This document shows positions 1-9,523 of a DNA stretch of 64,000 bases, piece by piece. The position numbers were made by a program, and so were the translations under genes. The DNA lies in assembly GCF_004341505.2 (NCBI RefSeq), contig NZ_SLYP02000001.1:1003001-1067000 (forward strand), in the 5' to 3' direction. The notes under the pieces were generated by a model. It was not told the origin of the DNA and searched no databases. It saw only the letters and a list, made by a program, of their open reading frames with translations. This DNA is from Sphingomonas sp. JUb134. GTDB taxonomy: Bacteria; Pseudomonadota; Alphaproteobacteria; Sphingomonadales; Sphingomonadaceae. Position 1 is the first letter of the stretch; every line of letters begins with the position of its first letter.

Positions 1-945
1 GCCGCCGCGCCCGAGCTCAAGCGCGCGAACCTGCCGATCGGCTGGGCCTCACCCGCGTTCGACGTGCTCCAGCTGGAGGATTACGACTGGGCGGCCGTCG
101 GCAATGTCGCGGCGACCGCGCGCGGGATCGCGGCGGCCGAGGCGCGGCTGGGCTATCCGCCCGAGCGCCAGCAGTATTTCGCCGGCTTCGTGCTGCGTCC
201 GGAAGATGCCGGACAGTGGCAGGCGATCGACTGGGCTGCGGAGACGGCGCGGGCACGTGGCGTAACGGGCACCTTCATCTGGGCACTGCCGCAGGTGATC
301 CGCGACGGCTTCGTGCATTTCGACGAGGGAGAGGATGCGATGCAGGCGTTCGACGACGTGCGCTTTCCGCTGGCGCTGGGGCGAGAGGCCGAGGTGGCGC
401 CGGAGCTGTCGACCGCGATCGTCACCAGCGCGGGTGGCGCCGAGAAGCGGAACGCGGACTGGGCGCAGCCGCGGACCCGCTACGATGTGGGGCCGGGTGT
501 GCGATCGGAGGCGGACATCGCGACGCTGCTCGCCTTTTTCCGCGCGCGGATGGGGCCGGCGCGCGGGTTCCGGCTGACGGATCCCTTCGACAACAGTTCC
601 GGCGAGGATGTCAGCCCCGAAGACCAGGTGATCGGGGTCGGAGACGGCATCACGACGCGCTTCCCGCTCCTCAAGCACTATGGCGAGGTGGCGCGGCGGA
701 TCACGCGGCCGGTGGCGGGCAGCGTCCGGGTGGCCGTGGACGGGATCGAAACGCACGGCTTCTCGCTCGATTCGGGCGGGATCGTCGCACTCGACCTTGC
801 CCCGAACCGCGGAGCGGTGGTGACGGCCGGGTTCCGCTTCGACGTGCCGGTGCGCTTCGCCGAGGATCGGCTGGCGGTAAACCGGGCGACCTTCCTGGCC
901 GGCGCCGCGCCTTCGGTGCCGCTGATCGAGGTGCGCGAGGCATGA
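1..945 (+). CDS. GTA/phage distal tail protein (DUF2460, TIGR02217-type), 5' end outside window
   Basis: The frame is open from the first base, so the gene begins upstream of the window. The C-terminal ~200 residues, from about MQAFDDVRFP onward, resemble the DUF2460/TIGR02217 family, the distal tail protein of the Rhodobacter capsulatus gene transfer agent (g12). About 110 further residues precede that domain in the same frame and contain LQLEDYDW and GVTGTFIWALPQ, which read like the last strands of a TIM-barrel fold; ordinary g12 proteins are only ~200 residues long. The stop overlaps the next start (ATGA), and the gene order g12-g13-g14-g15 matches GTA clusters. The family assignment is fairly sure; the N-terminal fusion is inference from this partial sequence. 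Confidence 0.8.
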   Translation, partial: AAAPELKRANLPIGWASPAFDVLQLEDYDWAAVGNVAATARGIAAAEARLGYPPERQQYFAGFVLRPEDAGQWQAIDWAAETARARGVTGTFIWALPQVIRDGFVHFDEGEDAMQAFDDVRFPLALGREAEVAPELSTAIVTSAGGAEKRNADWAQPRTRYDVGPGVRSEADIATLLAFFRARMGPARGFRLTDPFDNSSGEDVSPEDQVIGVGDGITTRFPLLKHYGEVARRITRPVAGSVRVAVDGIETHGFSLDSGGIVALDLAPNRGAVVTAGFRFDVPVRFAEDRLAVNRATFLAGAAPSVPLIEVREA

Positions 946-1754
946 CGGGCTGGCTCGAGGGTGCCCTCACCACGACCACCTTGTGCTGGCGGCTGGAGCG
1001 CATCGACGGCGTCACGATCGGCCTGACGGCGCATGATCGCGACGTAACCGTGGAGGGCCTGCGTTATCGCGCCGCGCCGGGCATGACCCCGTCCGCCATC
1101 CGCCGCGGCGACCGGATGGATGCCGACGACATGGAGGCAAGCGGCCCCCTCAGCATGGACGCGATCGGCGAGACCGACCTGCTCGCCGGGCGGTGGGATG
1201 GCGCGCGGATCGCCGTGTTTGCGGTCGATTGGACGAGGCCCACGGAACCGTTGCTGCTGGGCGAGGGGCGATTGGGCGCTGTCGAGACGGCGGACGGTGC
1301 GTTCACCGCGGAGCTGCGTGGCGCCGCGTTCGCGCTGGAACAGGCGGTGGTGGAGGAAACCTCACCCGGGTGCCGGGCGCACCTGGGGGATCGGCGCTGC
1401 CGCGTCCCCATGGCCGGCAGGCGGCGGTTCGCGCGCGTGGTCGCATCGGAAGGGCGGCAGCTGACGCTCGACCGGGTGGAGCCGGCCGCGGATGCCTATG
1501 GCGCAGGCCGGTTGCGCTGGTTCGGCGGCGCCAATGCGGGGCTGGAGTCGGCGATCGCCGCGTCCGATGGCGCGACCCTGACGCTGGAGCGCGTGCCGCC
1601 GCTGCCCGTCACAGGAGGCGAGCTGCTGGAGCTGGTCGAAGGGTGCGACAAGAGGCTGGAGACCTGTGCCGGCCGCTTCGCCAACGCAGTCAACTTCCGC
1701 GGCGAACCCTATCTGCCGGGGATCGACCTGCTCACCCGCTATCCCGGCGCATGA
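942..1754 (+). CDS. GTA/phage tail hub protein (DUF2163, phage BR0599 / TIGR02218-like)
   Basis: This 270-residue protein matches the DUF2163/TIGR02218 family, corresponding to GTA g13, the tail hub. The N-terminus (MTGWLEGALTTTTLCWRLER) and the Cys-containing C-terminal half are typical: SPGCRAHLGDRRC, then CDKRLETC followed by NAVNFRGEPYLPG. Tail hub proteins of this class can hold an iron-sulfur cluster through such cysteines, and these four could serve, though that is inference. Start and stop both overlap their neighbours by 4 nt (ATGA), so translation is coupled. The protein would sit between distal tail ring and baseplate peptidase. Confidence 0.85.
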   Translation: MTGWLEGALTTTTLCWRLERIDGVTIGLTAHDRDVTVEGLRYRAAPGMTPSAIRRGDRMDADDMEASGPLSMDAIGETDLLAGRWDGARIAVFAVDWTRPTEPLLLGEGRLGAVETADGAFTAELRGAAFALEQAVVEETSPGCRAHLGDRRCRVPMAGRRRFARVVASEGRQLTLDRVEPAADAYGAGRLRWFGGANAGLESAIAASDGATLTLERVPPLPVTGGELLELVEGCDKRLETCAGRFANAVNFRGEPYLPGIDLLTRYPGA

Positions 1755-2158
1755 GCGGCAACCTGCGGATCGTCGCCGGGGCGCGGCGGGCGGTGGGAAG
1801 CCGGTTTCGCCTGCATGGGCGCGACCCCGCGCTGGGGCTCGACTGCGTCGGCCTGGTGGCCGTGGCGCTGGCAGCGGACGGGCATCCAGGGAGCGTGCCT
1901 GCCGATTACGCGCTTCGATCGGGCGACGTCGCGAACGCCGAAGCCCTGCTGCGCGCAGCGGGGCTGGTGCTGATCGCGGAAGGCGAACCGGGCGATGTGG
2001 TGCTGCTCCGGCCGGGTGCGGGCCAGCTGCACCTGGCGATCCTGATCGAGGACGGCGTCATCCACGCCGACGCAATGCTGCGGCGCGTGGTCGAGCGTCC
2101 GGGGGCACTGCCCTTTCCCGTAGTGGGGACGTGGCGCTGGCAAGGAGGAGAGGGCTGA
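1751..2158 (+). CDS. GTA/phage tail cell-wall peptidase, NlpC/P60-type (TIGR02219-like)
   Basis: A 135-residue protein in the g14 position of a GTA tail operon. A likely catalytic Cys lies in GLDCVGLVAVAL (about residue 32) and the likely His in GQLHLAIL (about residue 97), matching the NlpC/P60 arrangement. In the R. capsulatus GTA this protein is placed at the tail tip and is thought to open peptidoglycan during delivery. It starts at an ATGA overlap with the hub gene, and its stop shares a base with the next ATG (TGATG). It was called by order and by the two catalytic motifs. Confidence 0.85.
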   Translation: MSGNLRIVAGARRAVGSRFRLHGRDPALGLDCVGLVAVALAADGHPGSVPADYALRSGDVANAEALLRAAGLVLIAEGEPGDVVLLRPGAGQLHLAILIEDGVIHADAMLRRVVERPGALPFPVVGTWRWQGGEG

Positions 2159-4311
2159 TGGCGACGCTGGTGCTGACGGTGGTCGGCGGAGCGGTGGGCG
2201 GGCCGATCGGAGCGGCGCTGGGAGCGACGCTCGGCCGCGCCGTGGACGGCAGCCTGTGGGGCGCCAAGGGACGGCAAGGTCCGCGGCTCACCGAACTCGC
2301 GGTGCAGACCTCATCCTATGCAACCCAGATCCCGCGGGTGTTCGGGACCATGCGGGTGGCGGGATCCGTGATCTGGGCGACCGAACTGGTCGAGACGCGC
2401 AGCAGCGACAGCGCGAGCAAGGGGCAGGCGAGCGTCACGCGCTACAGCTATTCGGCGAATTTCGCGGTGCTGTTGTCGGGGCGCCCGATCCAGGGCGTGC
2501 GGCGGATCTGGGCGGACGGCAAGCTTTTGCGCGGCGCGGCGGGCGACTGGAAGGCGCAGACCGGCTTTCGCCTGCATTTGGGCGACGAGGCGCAGCAGCC
2601 GGATCCGCTGATCGCGGCGGTGGAGGGGCCCGGCCTGGCACCTGCGCATCGGGGCTGCGCCTATGCGGTGTTCGAGGGGCTGCAACTCGCCGACTTCGGC
2701 AATCGCATCCCGTCGTTGACCTTCGAAGTGGACGCCGACCCGGAGCCGGTGACTGCCGGCGCCGTGATCCAGGAACTGAGCGGCGGCAGGATCGGTGCCG
2801 GCGAGGGGGCACTGCCGCTGGTCGGCTATTCGGCACAGGGGGACAGCGTGCGCGCGGCGGTGGAAACGCTGCTGACGCCGGCGGGGTACTGGATCGGCGA
2901 GGACGGCGTGCGGGCCGACGCCGGCCGCGCGACCACCATCGGAGACCTGGCCGCACGCCTGGATGGGGCGAAGCCCGGCCGGGGCGTACGGACGATCGCG
3001 GCGAGCGACAAGGCGCCCGCCGAGGTGACGATCGGCTATTACGAGGCGGCGCGCGACTACCAGACCGGGGTTCAGCGTGCCGTTCGCTCCGGTGCGACCG
3101 GGCGGGGCGTCCGGATCGAGTTGCCGGCCGTGATCGCTCCCGAGCATGCGCGCGGGCTCGCCGCGCGTGCCGTCGACGCGCTGGACCTGGCGCGGGAAAC
3201 GCGGCGGGTGTGCCTCGACTGGAGCCACGTCGCCATCGCTCCGGGAGACCGGGTGCAGATCGAGGGCGAAGCCGGCCAGTGGCGGGTGCAAGGCTGGACG
3301 CTCGAGCACATGGTGCTGACGCTCGACCTGAAGCGGATTGTGGGCGCAGCGATCCCCGCGCGTGCGGCCTCGGGCGGGCGGGGGACCCTCGCTCCCGATA
3401 CGTTGCACGGGCCCACGCGCCTGATGGCGTTCGAACTGCCCCCGATCGAGGAGCGCACGACGGAGGTGGCGCAGGTGGCAGTGCTCGCTTCCGGGATGCT
3501 GCCGGGGTGGCGCCGCGCAGCCCTGCTGGTGAGCGAGGATGCGGGCCAAAGCTGGGCGCCCCTCGGGAGCACCGCGGCACCCGCCGTTCTGGGGACGCTC
3601 GTGACGGTCCCCGAAGCGGCTCCGGCGACGGTGGAGGATCGGCGTTCGATCCTGGAAGTGGATTTCCCGCACGACGAAATGGCGCTGGCGGGGGCCAGTG
3701 GTGCGGCGCTCGACCTGGGCGCGAACCTGGCGATGGTGGGTGACGAGTTGCTCCAGTTCGCGGAGGCCGTGCAGGTTGCGCCCAGGCGCTGGCGATTGCG
3801 ACGGCTGTGGCGCGGTCGACGCGGCACCGAGGCGGTGATCGGCAGCCAGCGGGTGGGCGATGGCTTCGCCTTGATCCGTCCCGACGCGCTGCGCACCCTG
3901 GAGCCCCGCCGTAGCGGCAATGGCGCCCGGCTTCGGCTGCGTGCGATCGGGATCGACGATGGTGCGGAAGGTGTTTCGGCGGAGGTGGCCGTCACGGGCA
4001 AGTGGCGCCTTCCGCCGTCGCCCGTGCACCTGAGAGGCAATGCGCTTGCCGAGGGCGCCTTGCAGCTCGAGTGGGTTCGACGCAGCCGCTCCGGCTGGCA
4101 GTGGCGCGATGGCGTCGAGGTGCCGTTGGGCGAGGATGCGGAAGCTTATGCGGTGCGCGTGCTGCGCGCCGATGGCAGCGCGACCGCGATCGATTGCTCG
4201 GTGCCCCGGCTGACCCTGCCGCCCGAACGCGCGTCCGGTGCCTGCCGGATCGAGGTGCGGCAGATCGGCACCCACGGCCTCTCCGCTCCCGCCGTTCTGA
4301 CCCTTTGCTGA
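2158..4311 (+). CDS. GTA megatron / phage host-specificity-like tail fibre protein, short form
   Basis: 717 residues, preceded by a strong Shine-Dalgarno (AAGGAGGAG). The glycine-rich hydrophobic N-terminus (MATLVLTVVGGAVGGPIGAA) and the tail/host-specificity region that follows (PRVFGTMRVAGSVIWATELV) are those of GTA g15 (megatron, Rcc01698-like). The R. capsulatus protein is about 1,300 residues and carries a glycoside-hydrolase-like TIM barrel. This protein is about half that size and I see no barrel segment in it. The protein forms the cell-contacting tail tip. The neighbouring peptidase and hub genes support the call. The final residues are plausible beta-sandwich tail domains. Confidence 0.85.
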   Translation: MATLVLTVVGGAVGGPIGAALGATLGRAVDGSLWGAKGRQGPRLTELAVQTSSYATQIPRVFGTMRVAGSVIWATELVETRSSDSASKGQASVTRYSYSANFAVLLSGRPIQGVRRIWADGKLLRGAAGDWKAQTGFRLHLGDEAQQPDPLIAAVEGPGLAPAHRGCAYAVFEGLQLADFGNRIPSLTFEVDADPEPVTAGAVIQELSGGRIGAGEGALPLVGYSAQGDSVRAAVETLLTPAGYWIGEDGVRADAGRATTIGDLAARLDGAKPGRGVRTIAASDKAPAEVTIGYYEAARDYQTGVQRAVRSGATGRGVRIELPAVIAPEHARGLAARAVDALDLARETRRVCLDWSHVAIAPGDRVQIEGEAGQWRVQGWTLEHMVLTLDLKRIVGAAIPARAASGGRGTLAPDTLHGPTRLMAFELPPIEERTTEVAQVAVLASGMLPGWRRAALLVSEDAGQSWAPLGSTAAPAVLGTLVTVPEAAPATVEDRRSILEVDFPHDEMALAGASGAALDLGANLAMVGDELLQFAEAVQVAPRRWRLRRLWRGRRGTEAVIGSQRVGDGFALIRPDALRTLEPRRSGNGARLRLRAIGIDDGAEGVSAEVAVTGKWRLPPSPVHLRGNALAEGALQLEWVRRSRSGWQWRDGVEVPLGEDAEAYAVRVLRADGSATAIDCSVPRLTLPPERASGACRIEVRQIGTHGLSAPAVLTLC

Positions 4312-4323
4312 CGCGAGGTTCCC

Positions 4324-4833
4324 ATGATCGATACGACCGCTCGCCTAGCGCTCCCGATGCTCCATGCCGGACAGGCGCAGAAGGAGATGACGCACAACGA
4401 GGCCCTGCTGGCACTCGACGTGCTGCTGCACCCGGCGGTGGAGGAGGTGGGGCGCAACCAGCCGCCCGATGCGCCGAGTGCCGGCCAATGCTGGATCCTC
4501 GGCGATGCACCGGTCGATGCCTGGGCCGGGCAGGCGAGCAGCATCGCGGCATGGACGGAGGGCGGCTGGCGTTTTCTTCGCGGTTGCGAAGGCATGCTGC
4601 TCTGGTGCCGCAGCGACGGGCTTCCGGTGCGGTGGCTGGGGGGTGGCTGGGTCACCGGCGAGGTGCACGGCACGCGCCTGATGGTGGGGGGGAACCAGGT
4701 GGTTGGTGGACGACGCCCCGCGATCGCCAGCCCAAGCGGCGGCATGATCGTGGACGTCGAAGCGCGCACCACGCTTTCGCTGGTGCTGGAGGCGCTTCGT
4801 GACCATGGATTGGTGGCCGGCAACGCCGAATAG
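4324..4833 (+). CDS. DUF2793 domain protein at the end of the tail operon
   Basis: 169 residues starting 12 nt after the megatron gene. The opening (TARLALPMLHAGQAQKEMTH) followed by NEALLALDVLLHP is the hallmark of DUF2793, a family found directly after phage or GTA tail genes in alphaproteobacteria. The biochemical role is unknown; position suggests a tail fibre, tip or attachment accessory. The middle is rich in Trp and Gly, as in small carbohydrate-contacting beta domains, but that is only suggestive. A weak hairpin with a T run follows, so this is probably the last gene of the operon. Confidence 0.8.
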   Translation: MIDTTARLALPMLHAGQAQKEMTHNEALLALDVLLHPAVEEVGRNQPPDAPSAGQCWILGDAPVDAWAGQASSIAAWTEGGWRFLRGCEGMLLWCRSDGLPVRWLGGGWVTGEVHGTRLMVGGNQVVGGRRPAIASPSGGMIVDVEARTTLSLVLEALRDHGLVAGNAE

Positions 4834-4864
4834 CTGTTGCAGTTCCGCAACACTGCTGGTTTTT
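4832..4864 (+). terminator. Weak intrinsic terminator after the tail operon
   Basis: A TGTTGC/GCAACA stem (4835-4840 with 4847-4852, loop AGTTCC) is extended by AGC/GCT across a 2-nt bulge. It is followed after GG by five T residues (4860-4864). It begins at the DUF2793 stop codon. Confidence 0.45.
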
Positions 4865-4939
4865 GTTCGCTTGCGCGGAAACGAAGGCCGAAGTAGGGAG
4901 TTTGCGCTGTCCGTAGGACAACCATGAAAGGGGAATAGA

Positions 4940-6064
<1,125 letters not shown>

Positions 6065-6065
6065 G

Positions 6066-6125
6066 TTCGACCTTCTGGTCGAATGGAAATTGGGGGGGTC
6101 GGGCAACCGGCCTCCCTTTTTCTTT
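6066..6125 (+). terminator. Rho-independent terminator after the OmpA gene
   Basis: Two hairpins follow the stop. The first is a perfect 7-bp TTCGACC/GGTCGAA stem (6066-6083). The second is a 10-bp stem with two wobble pairs, GGGGGGTCGG with CCGGCCTCCC (6093-6102 and 6107-6116), loop GCAA, followed immediately by TTTTT (6117-6121). The second is the actual terminator-like element. Confidence 0.9.
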
Positions 6126-6342
6126 GCGCAAACGCGAACGGCAGCGTCCAGGCAAACACGCGTGGGGCATGTCACGACGTCCCGGTCGCTGCGTCCAGGC
6201 ACGGCTCAGCCAATGCGGACGCCTGAGCGCTGACGATCCGTCGCTGGCGCGCAGTCGCGTCCCCGCCACGGTGGCATTCGCTTTTGAACTTGCCCTGGCG
6301 CTGAGCGCCAGCCAGCGCCCAGGATCGCCCGGCGGTCGCGTG

Positions 6343-7089
6343 CTACAGTGCGGCGGTCGCCTTGTCGGCAGCAAGGGCGTTGACGAGCCAAGCAGGCACG
6401 ATCGCGTCGCCCAAGGCGTCAACGCGTCGATGCTCTACCATCAACGCCAATTCCGGATAGATCGCCCGCGTGCGATCGCCCGCCTCGCCGATGGGGGCAA
6501 CCACCAGGCGACGGTTGACCTTGGACCGGTGGTGCATCCGCGCCGTGTTCTCCTGCCCGACGTAGCAGCCTTTGGTGAAGCTGACGCCCCCGAGCTCTCG
6601 TGCGTTGCACTCGAGCCACAGCGTCTTGTCTTGCCCCAGTTCGGCGACGCCCTCCGTCACGCCGAGTGCGAGCCGGTGCGCAAGCCAGCCTCCGGCCGGC
6701 GCGGCTACTGGCGCCAGCCAGCGGCGACCAAGCTCCGCAAGGCGCGGGTCCGCAACGCCCTGCTCCCCATCCGGGCTCCAATGCACGCCATTGGCGACCG
6801 GTTCGATCGTGACCGGCCGGCGCAGCCGGTACAGCATCAGCCGCCGGGCCAGCGTCTCTGCCTGCGCCGCCTCGCAGTCGATCAGCACGGCATTGCCATC
6901 ATCCCACAGGATGAAGTCGAAGAGCGCCTTGCCCTGCGGCGTCAGCAGCCCGGACCAGCGTGGCGTCTCGGGAGCTACGGTGCCGACGTCCTGCGTCACC
7001 AGCCCCTGGAGGAAGGGACGCGCTTCCGCTCCGCCGACGCGGAGCAACGCACGGTCGGCAAGCCAAGTGCCAGGTCTGGTTTCCGTCAT
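6343..7089 (-). CDS. ygfZ: YgfZ/GcvT-family folate-binding protein
   Basis: 248 residues from the ATG of MTETRPGTWLADRALLRV; an in-frame codon farther upstream would add an unlikely 26-residue leader. The YgfZ/CAF17 signature KGCYVGQE is present as FTKGCYVGQENTARMHH, with the conserved Cys. The family binds tetrahydrofolate and supports maturation or repair of Fe-S enzymes, including MiaB in E. coli, in the cytoplasm. It is shorter than E. coli YgfZ (326 aa) but within the range of alphaproteobacterial homologues. It is divergent from the dihydroorotase gene with a 43-nt gap, so the two probably have back-to-back promoters. Confidence 0.9.
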   Translation of the reverse strand: MTETRPGTWLADRALLRVGGAEARPFLQGLVTQDVGTVAPETPRWSGLLTPQGKALFDFILWDDGNAVLIDCEAAQAETLARRLMLYRLRRPVTIEPVANGVHWSPDGEQGVADPRLAELGRRWLAPVAAPAGGWLAHRLALGVTEGVAELGQDKTLWLECNARELGGVSFTKGCYVGQENTARMHHRSKVNRRLVVAPIGEAGDRTRAIYPELALMVEHRRVDALGDAIVPAWLVNALAADKATAAL

Positions 7090-7132
7090 GCCGGCAAGGT
7101 AGGGAGGCGGTGCAGCAGACGAAAGGGCGACC

Positions 7133-8458
7133 GTGGCAAGCTTTGACCTCAAATTGGCAGGCGGCACCGTTCACCTGCCCGGCGGCCCTGCCGCGCAGGA
7201 CCTTTGGGTCCGCGAGGGCCGTGTGGCGCAGATCGGCGGGTCAGGCGATGCGGGCACAGTGATCGACTGTACCGGCCTCGACGTCCTGCCGGGCGTGATC
7301 GACACCCAGGTGCATTTCCGCGAGCCCGGCCTGGTCCACAAGGAGGATCTGGAAAGCGGCAGCCGCGCGGCCGTGCTGGGTGGCGTGACCGCGGTGTTCG
7401 AGATGCCGAACACCAATCCCAACACCGACAGTGCCGAGGCGATCGCGGACAAGCTCGCGCGTGCCAAGGACCGCATGTGGTGCGACCACGCGTTCTACGT
7501 CGGGGCGACGGCAGCGAATGCCGAGCAGCTGGCGGAGCTGGAACGGCTCCCCGGCACGGCTGGGGTGAAGATCTTCATGGGATCTTCGACGGGCAACCTG
7601 CTGGTCGACGATGATTCGAACCTGCTCCGCGTCCTGCGCTCCGGCCACCGCCGCGTCGCAATCCATGCCGAGGACGAGGATCGCATGAACGCGCGTGCCG
7701 GCGAACGGGTGACGGGCGATCCGCGCTCCCATCCGGTGTGGCGGGACGACGAAAGCGCGATGATCGCGACGCGTCGCATTCTACGGCTGGCGCGGGAGGC
7801 GGGCCGGCGGATCCATGTGCTGCACGTCACCACCCCTGCAGAGCTCGAGCTGCTGGGGCAGAACAAGGATGTCGCCTCGTGCGAGGTCACGCCGCAGCAC
7901 CTGACGCTGGCGGGTGAGGAGGCCTATCCGCGGCTGGGCACCCATGCCCAGATGAACCCGCCGATCCGATCCGGCGCACACCGCGACGGCCTGTGGTATT
8001 GGCTGAACCAGGGCGTCCCGGACGTGATCGGTTCCGATCACGCGCCGCATACGCTGGAGGAAAAGGCGAAGCCCTATCCGGCGAGCCCCAGCGGGATGCC
8101 GGGCGTGCAGACGTTGCTGCCGCTGATGCTGGACCATGTGGCGGCGGGCAGGCTCACGCTGCAGCGCCTGATCGACATGACGAGCGCAGGTCCGCAGCGC
8201 CTCTTCGGCCTAGTCCGCAAGGGGCGTATCGCGGTCGGCTATGACGCCGACTTCACGATCGTGGACCTGAAGAAGCGCTGGACGGTGGAGGAGCCCTGGC
8301 TGGCGTCGCGTGCGGGCTGGTCCCCGTTCACGGGCATGACGCTGACGGGCAAGCCCATCGGCACGATCATCCGCGGTGAGCAGGTGATGTGGGAGGGGCA
8401 ACTTGCCTCGGAGGCAATCGGCGCGCCGCTGCACTTCGAGGCGGTGGACTTCGGCTGA
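7133..8458 (+). CDS. pyrC: Dihydroorotase, class I-like (QxH subfamily)
   Basis: 441 residues with a GTG start. The amidohydrolase fold is clear: DTQVHFREPG (His61), the likely carboxylated lysine in GVKIFMGSSTGN, the His in VLHVTTPAE, the His in CEVTPQHL, and the catalytic Asp in GSDHAPHTLEEKAKPYP. The reaction is reversible cyclisation of carbamoyl-aspartate to dihydroorotate in pyrimidine synthesis. The first metal-binding pair is Gln59-x-His61, where canonical dihydroorotases have His-x-His. This variant belongs to a widespread subfamily annotated as dihydroorotase, but its activity may differ. No pyrB adjoins it here. A strong hairpin follows the stop. Confidence 0.82.
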   Translation: MASFDLKLAGGTVHLPGGPAAQDLWVREGRVAQIGGSGDAGTVIDCTGLDVLPGVIDTQVHFREPGLVHKEDLESGSRAAVLGGVTAVFEMPNTNPNTDSAEAIADKLARAKDRMWCDHAFYVGATAANAEQLAELERLPGTAGVKIFMGSSTGNLLVDDDSNLLRVLRSGHRRVAIHAEDEDRMNARAGERVTGDPRSHPVWRDDESAMIATRRILRLAREAGRRIHVLHVTTPAELELLGQNKDVASCEVTPQHLTLAGEEAYPRLGTHAQMNPPIRSGAHRDGLWYWLNQGVPDVIGSDHAPHTLEEKAKPYPASPSGMPGVQTLLPLMLDHVAAGRLTLQRLIDMTSAGPQRLFGLVRKGRIAVGYDADFTIVDLKKRWTVEEPWLASRAGWSPFTGMTLTGKPIGTIIRGEQVMWEGQLASEAIGAPLHFEAVDFG

Positions 8459-8480
8459 GCGAGACGAGGCTGAACGGAGC

Positions 8481-8503
8481 GGCCGCGGGCGTGTCCCGCG
8501 GCC
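8481..8503. terminator. Hairpin between convergent pyrC and eipA genes
   Basis: A perfect 9-bp inverted repeat, GGCCGCGGG with CCCGCGGCC, loop CGTGT. No T tract follows on either strand. Position between two convergent stops suggests a shared terminator or mRNA 3'-end stabiliser. Confidence 0.6.
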
Positions 8504-8524
8504 CTCAGGCCTCGGTGGCCCCGA

Positions 8525-9265
8525 TCAGAAGGGCATCCACTTCGATTTCTCGGTGAACTTCATATAGCCGATGTTGGCGCCGAGCCGCCAACCCACGCCA
8601 AGGCGCACCGGGATCAGCACCACGTCCCCGCGGCGCAGGTAGCTCGCCGAGAACCCGCCGACGAAATAGGCGCGTCCTTCCGCCTGCGGGAAGCGATTGT
8701 AGAGTTCCTGCGAATCATAGAGGTTGTAGACCAGCACGAACACCTTGGTCGCGTCGCCGCCCACGTCGAACCCGACCGACGGGCCCGTCCAATAGACCGG
8801 CCGCTGGCCCTCCACCCGGTGGCTCATCACGCCGGAGCCGTAGCGCAGCCCGACGACGAACGCGCCGGCCGCCTCGCGGCCCGCGATATAGGCGTTGGGC
8901 TCGCCCTGATCCTTGAGGATGTTCTCGAGCAGGCCGGCGAGGCCCTCGGCGCCCTTGCCGAACACCCCCTCGGCGGCGTCGATCAGGTCGTCGCGCTTGT
9001 AGGTGTCCGCCGATGCCATGGTGGCGCCGGGAGCCGCCGGGGCGGGGGCGGCCGTGGACGCGGAGGGCGCCTGCTGGGCGGAATAGTCCGCCTGCGGCGC
9101 GACTGCGGGGTCCGGCTCGGCAGCCGGCGCGGCTTGTTGGGCCCGGGATGCCGAATCGAGATCGCTATCGATCGCCTCATTGGGATCGACAGTGCGCATC
9201 TGCGCGGCCGCGGGCGTGGTCACCGCCACCGCAACGCTTCCCAGCATCAGCCAAAACCTACGCAT
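8525..9265 (-). CDS. eipA: EipA-family periplasmic envelope-integrity protein (DUF1134)
   Basis: 246 residues with a good ribosome site (GGGGGAG) before the ATG. A signal peptide (residues 1-21, ending AAA) precedes a low-complexity Ala/Pro/Gln linker to about residue 85. The DUF1134 domain follows, marked by YIAGREAAGAFVVGLRYGSG, WTGPSVGFDVGGD and YLRRGDVVLIPVRLGVGWR. DUF1134 proteins adopt a small beta-barrel fold; Brucella EipA is periplasmic and needed for envelope integrity. The family is largely alphaproteobacterial, which supports the taxonomic call. It is probably monocistronic. Confidence 0.88.
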   Translation of the reverse strand: MRRFWLMLGSVAVAVTTPAAAQMRTVDPNEAIDSDLDSASRAQQAAPAAEPDPAVAPQADYSAQQAPSASTAAPAPAAPGATMASADTYKRDDLIDAAEGVFGKGAEGLAGLLENILKDQGEPNAYIAGREAAGAFVVGLRYGSGVMSHRVEGQRPVYWTGPSVGFDVGGDATKVFVLVYNLYDSQELYNRFPQAEGRAYFVGGFSASYLRRGDVVLIPVRLGVGWRLGANIGYMKFTEKSKWMPF

Positions 9266-9430
9266 GCCACTCCCCCGGAGAATTCAGTTCCATCCTCTAT
9301 CCGCGCCTGCCGCTTACGCTGCAATGAATGGCGCGACGACCCGAGTCCTACACGCGCTCGAAAAGCGACGCGACCCCAGTTGATCCCTGCTCGCATGCTG
9401 GCTATAGCCGCGCCCTCAAGGCCGGTTCCC

Positions 9431-9523
9431 GGAGACGTGGGTGAGTGGCTGAAACCAGCGGTTTGCTAAACCGCCGTACCGGGATTACTGGTACCGAGGG
9501 TTCGAATCCCTCCGTCTCCGCCA
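9431..9523 (+). tRNA. tRNA-Ser, anticodon GCT
   Basis: A complete class II cloverleaf. The acceptor stem is GGAGACG (9431-9437) with CGTCTCC (9513-9519), discriminator G at 9520 and genome-encoded CCA at 9521-9523. The anticodon stem is GCGGT/ACCGC with loop TTGCTAA (9463-9469), giving anticodon GCT at 9465-9467 (reads AGC/AGT). A long variable arm and the T-loop GGTTCGAATCC are present. Confidence 0.98.

Noticed and set aside
1..4833. A complete prophage at the left edge
   Set aside because: Only the distal tail module is present and no integrase, lysis or attachment site is seen; gene order fits a GTA-type cluster better.
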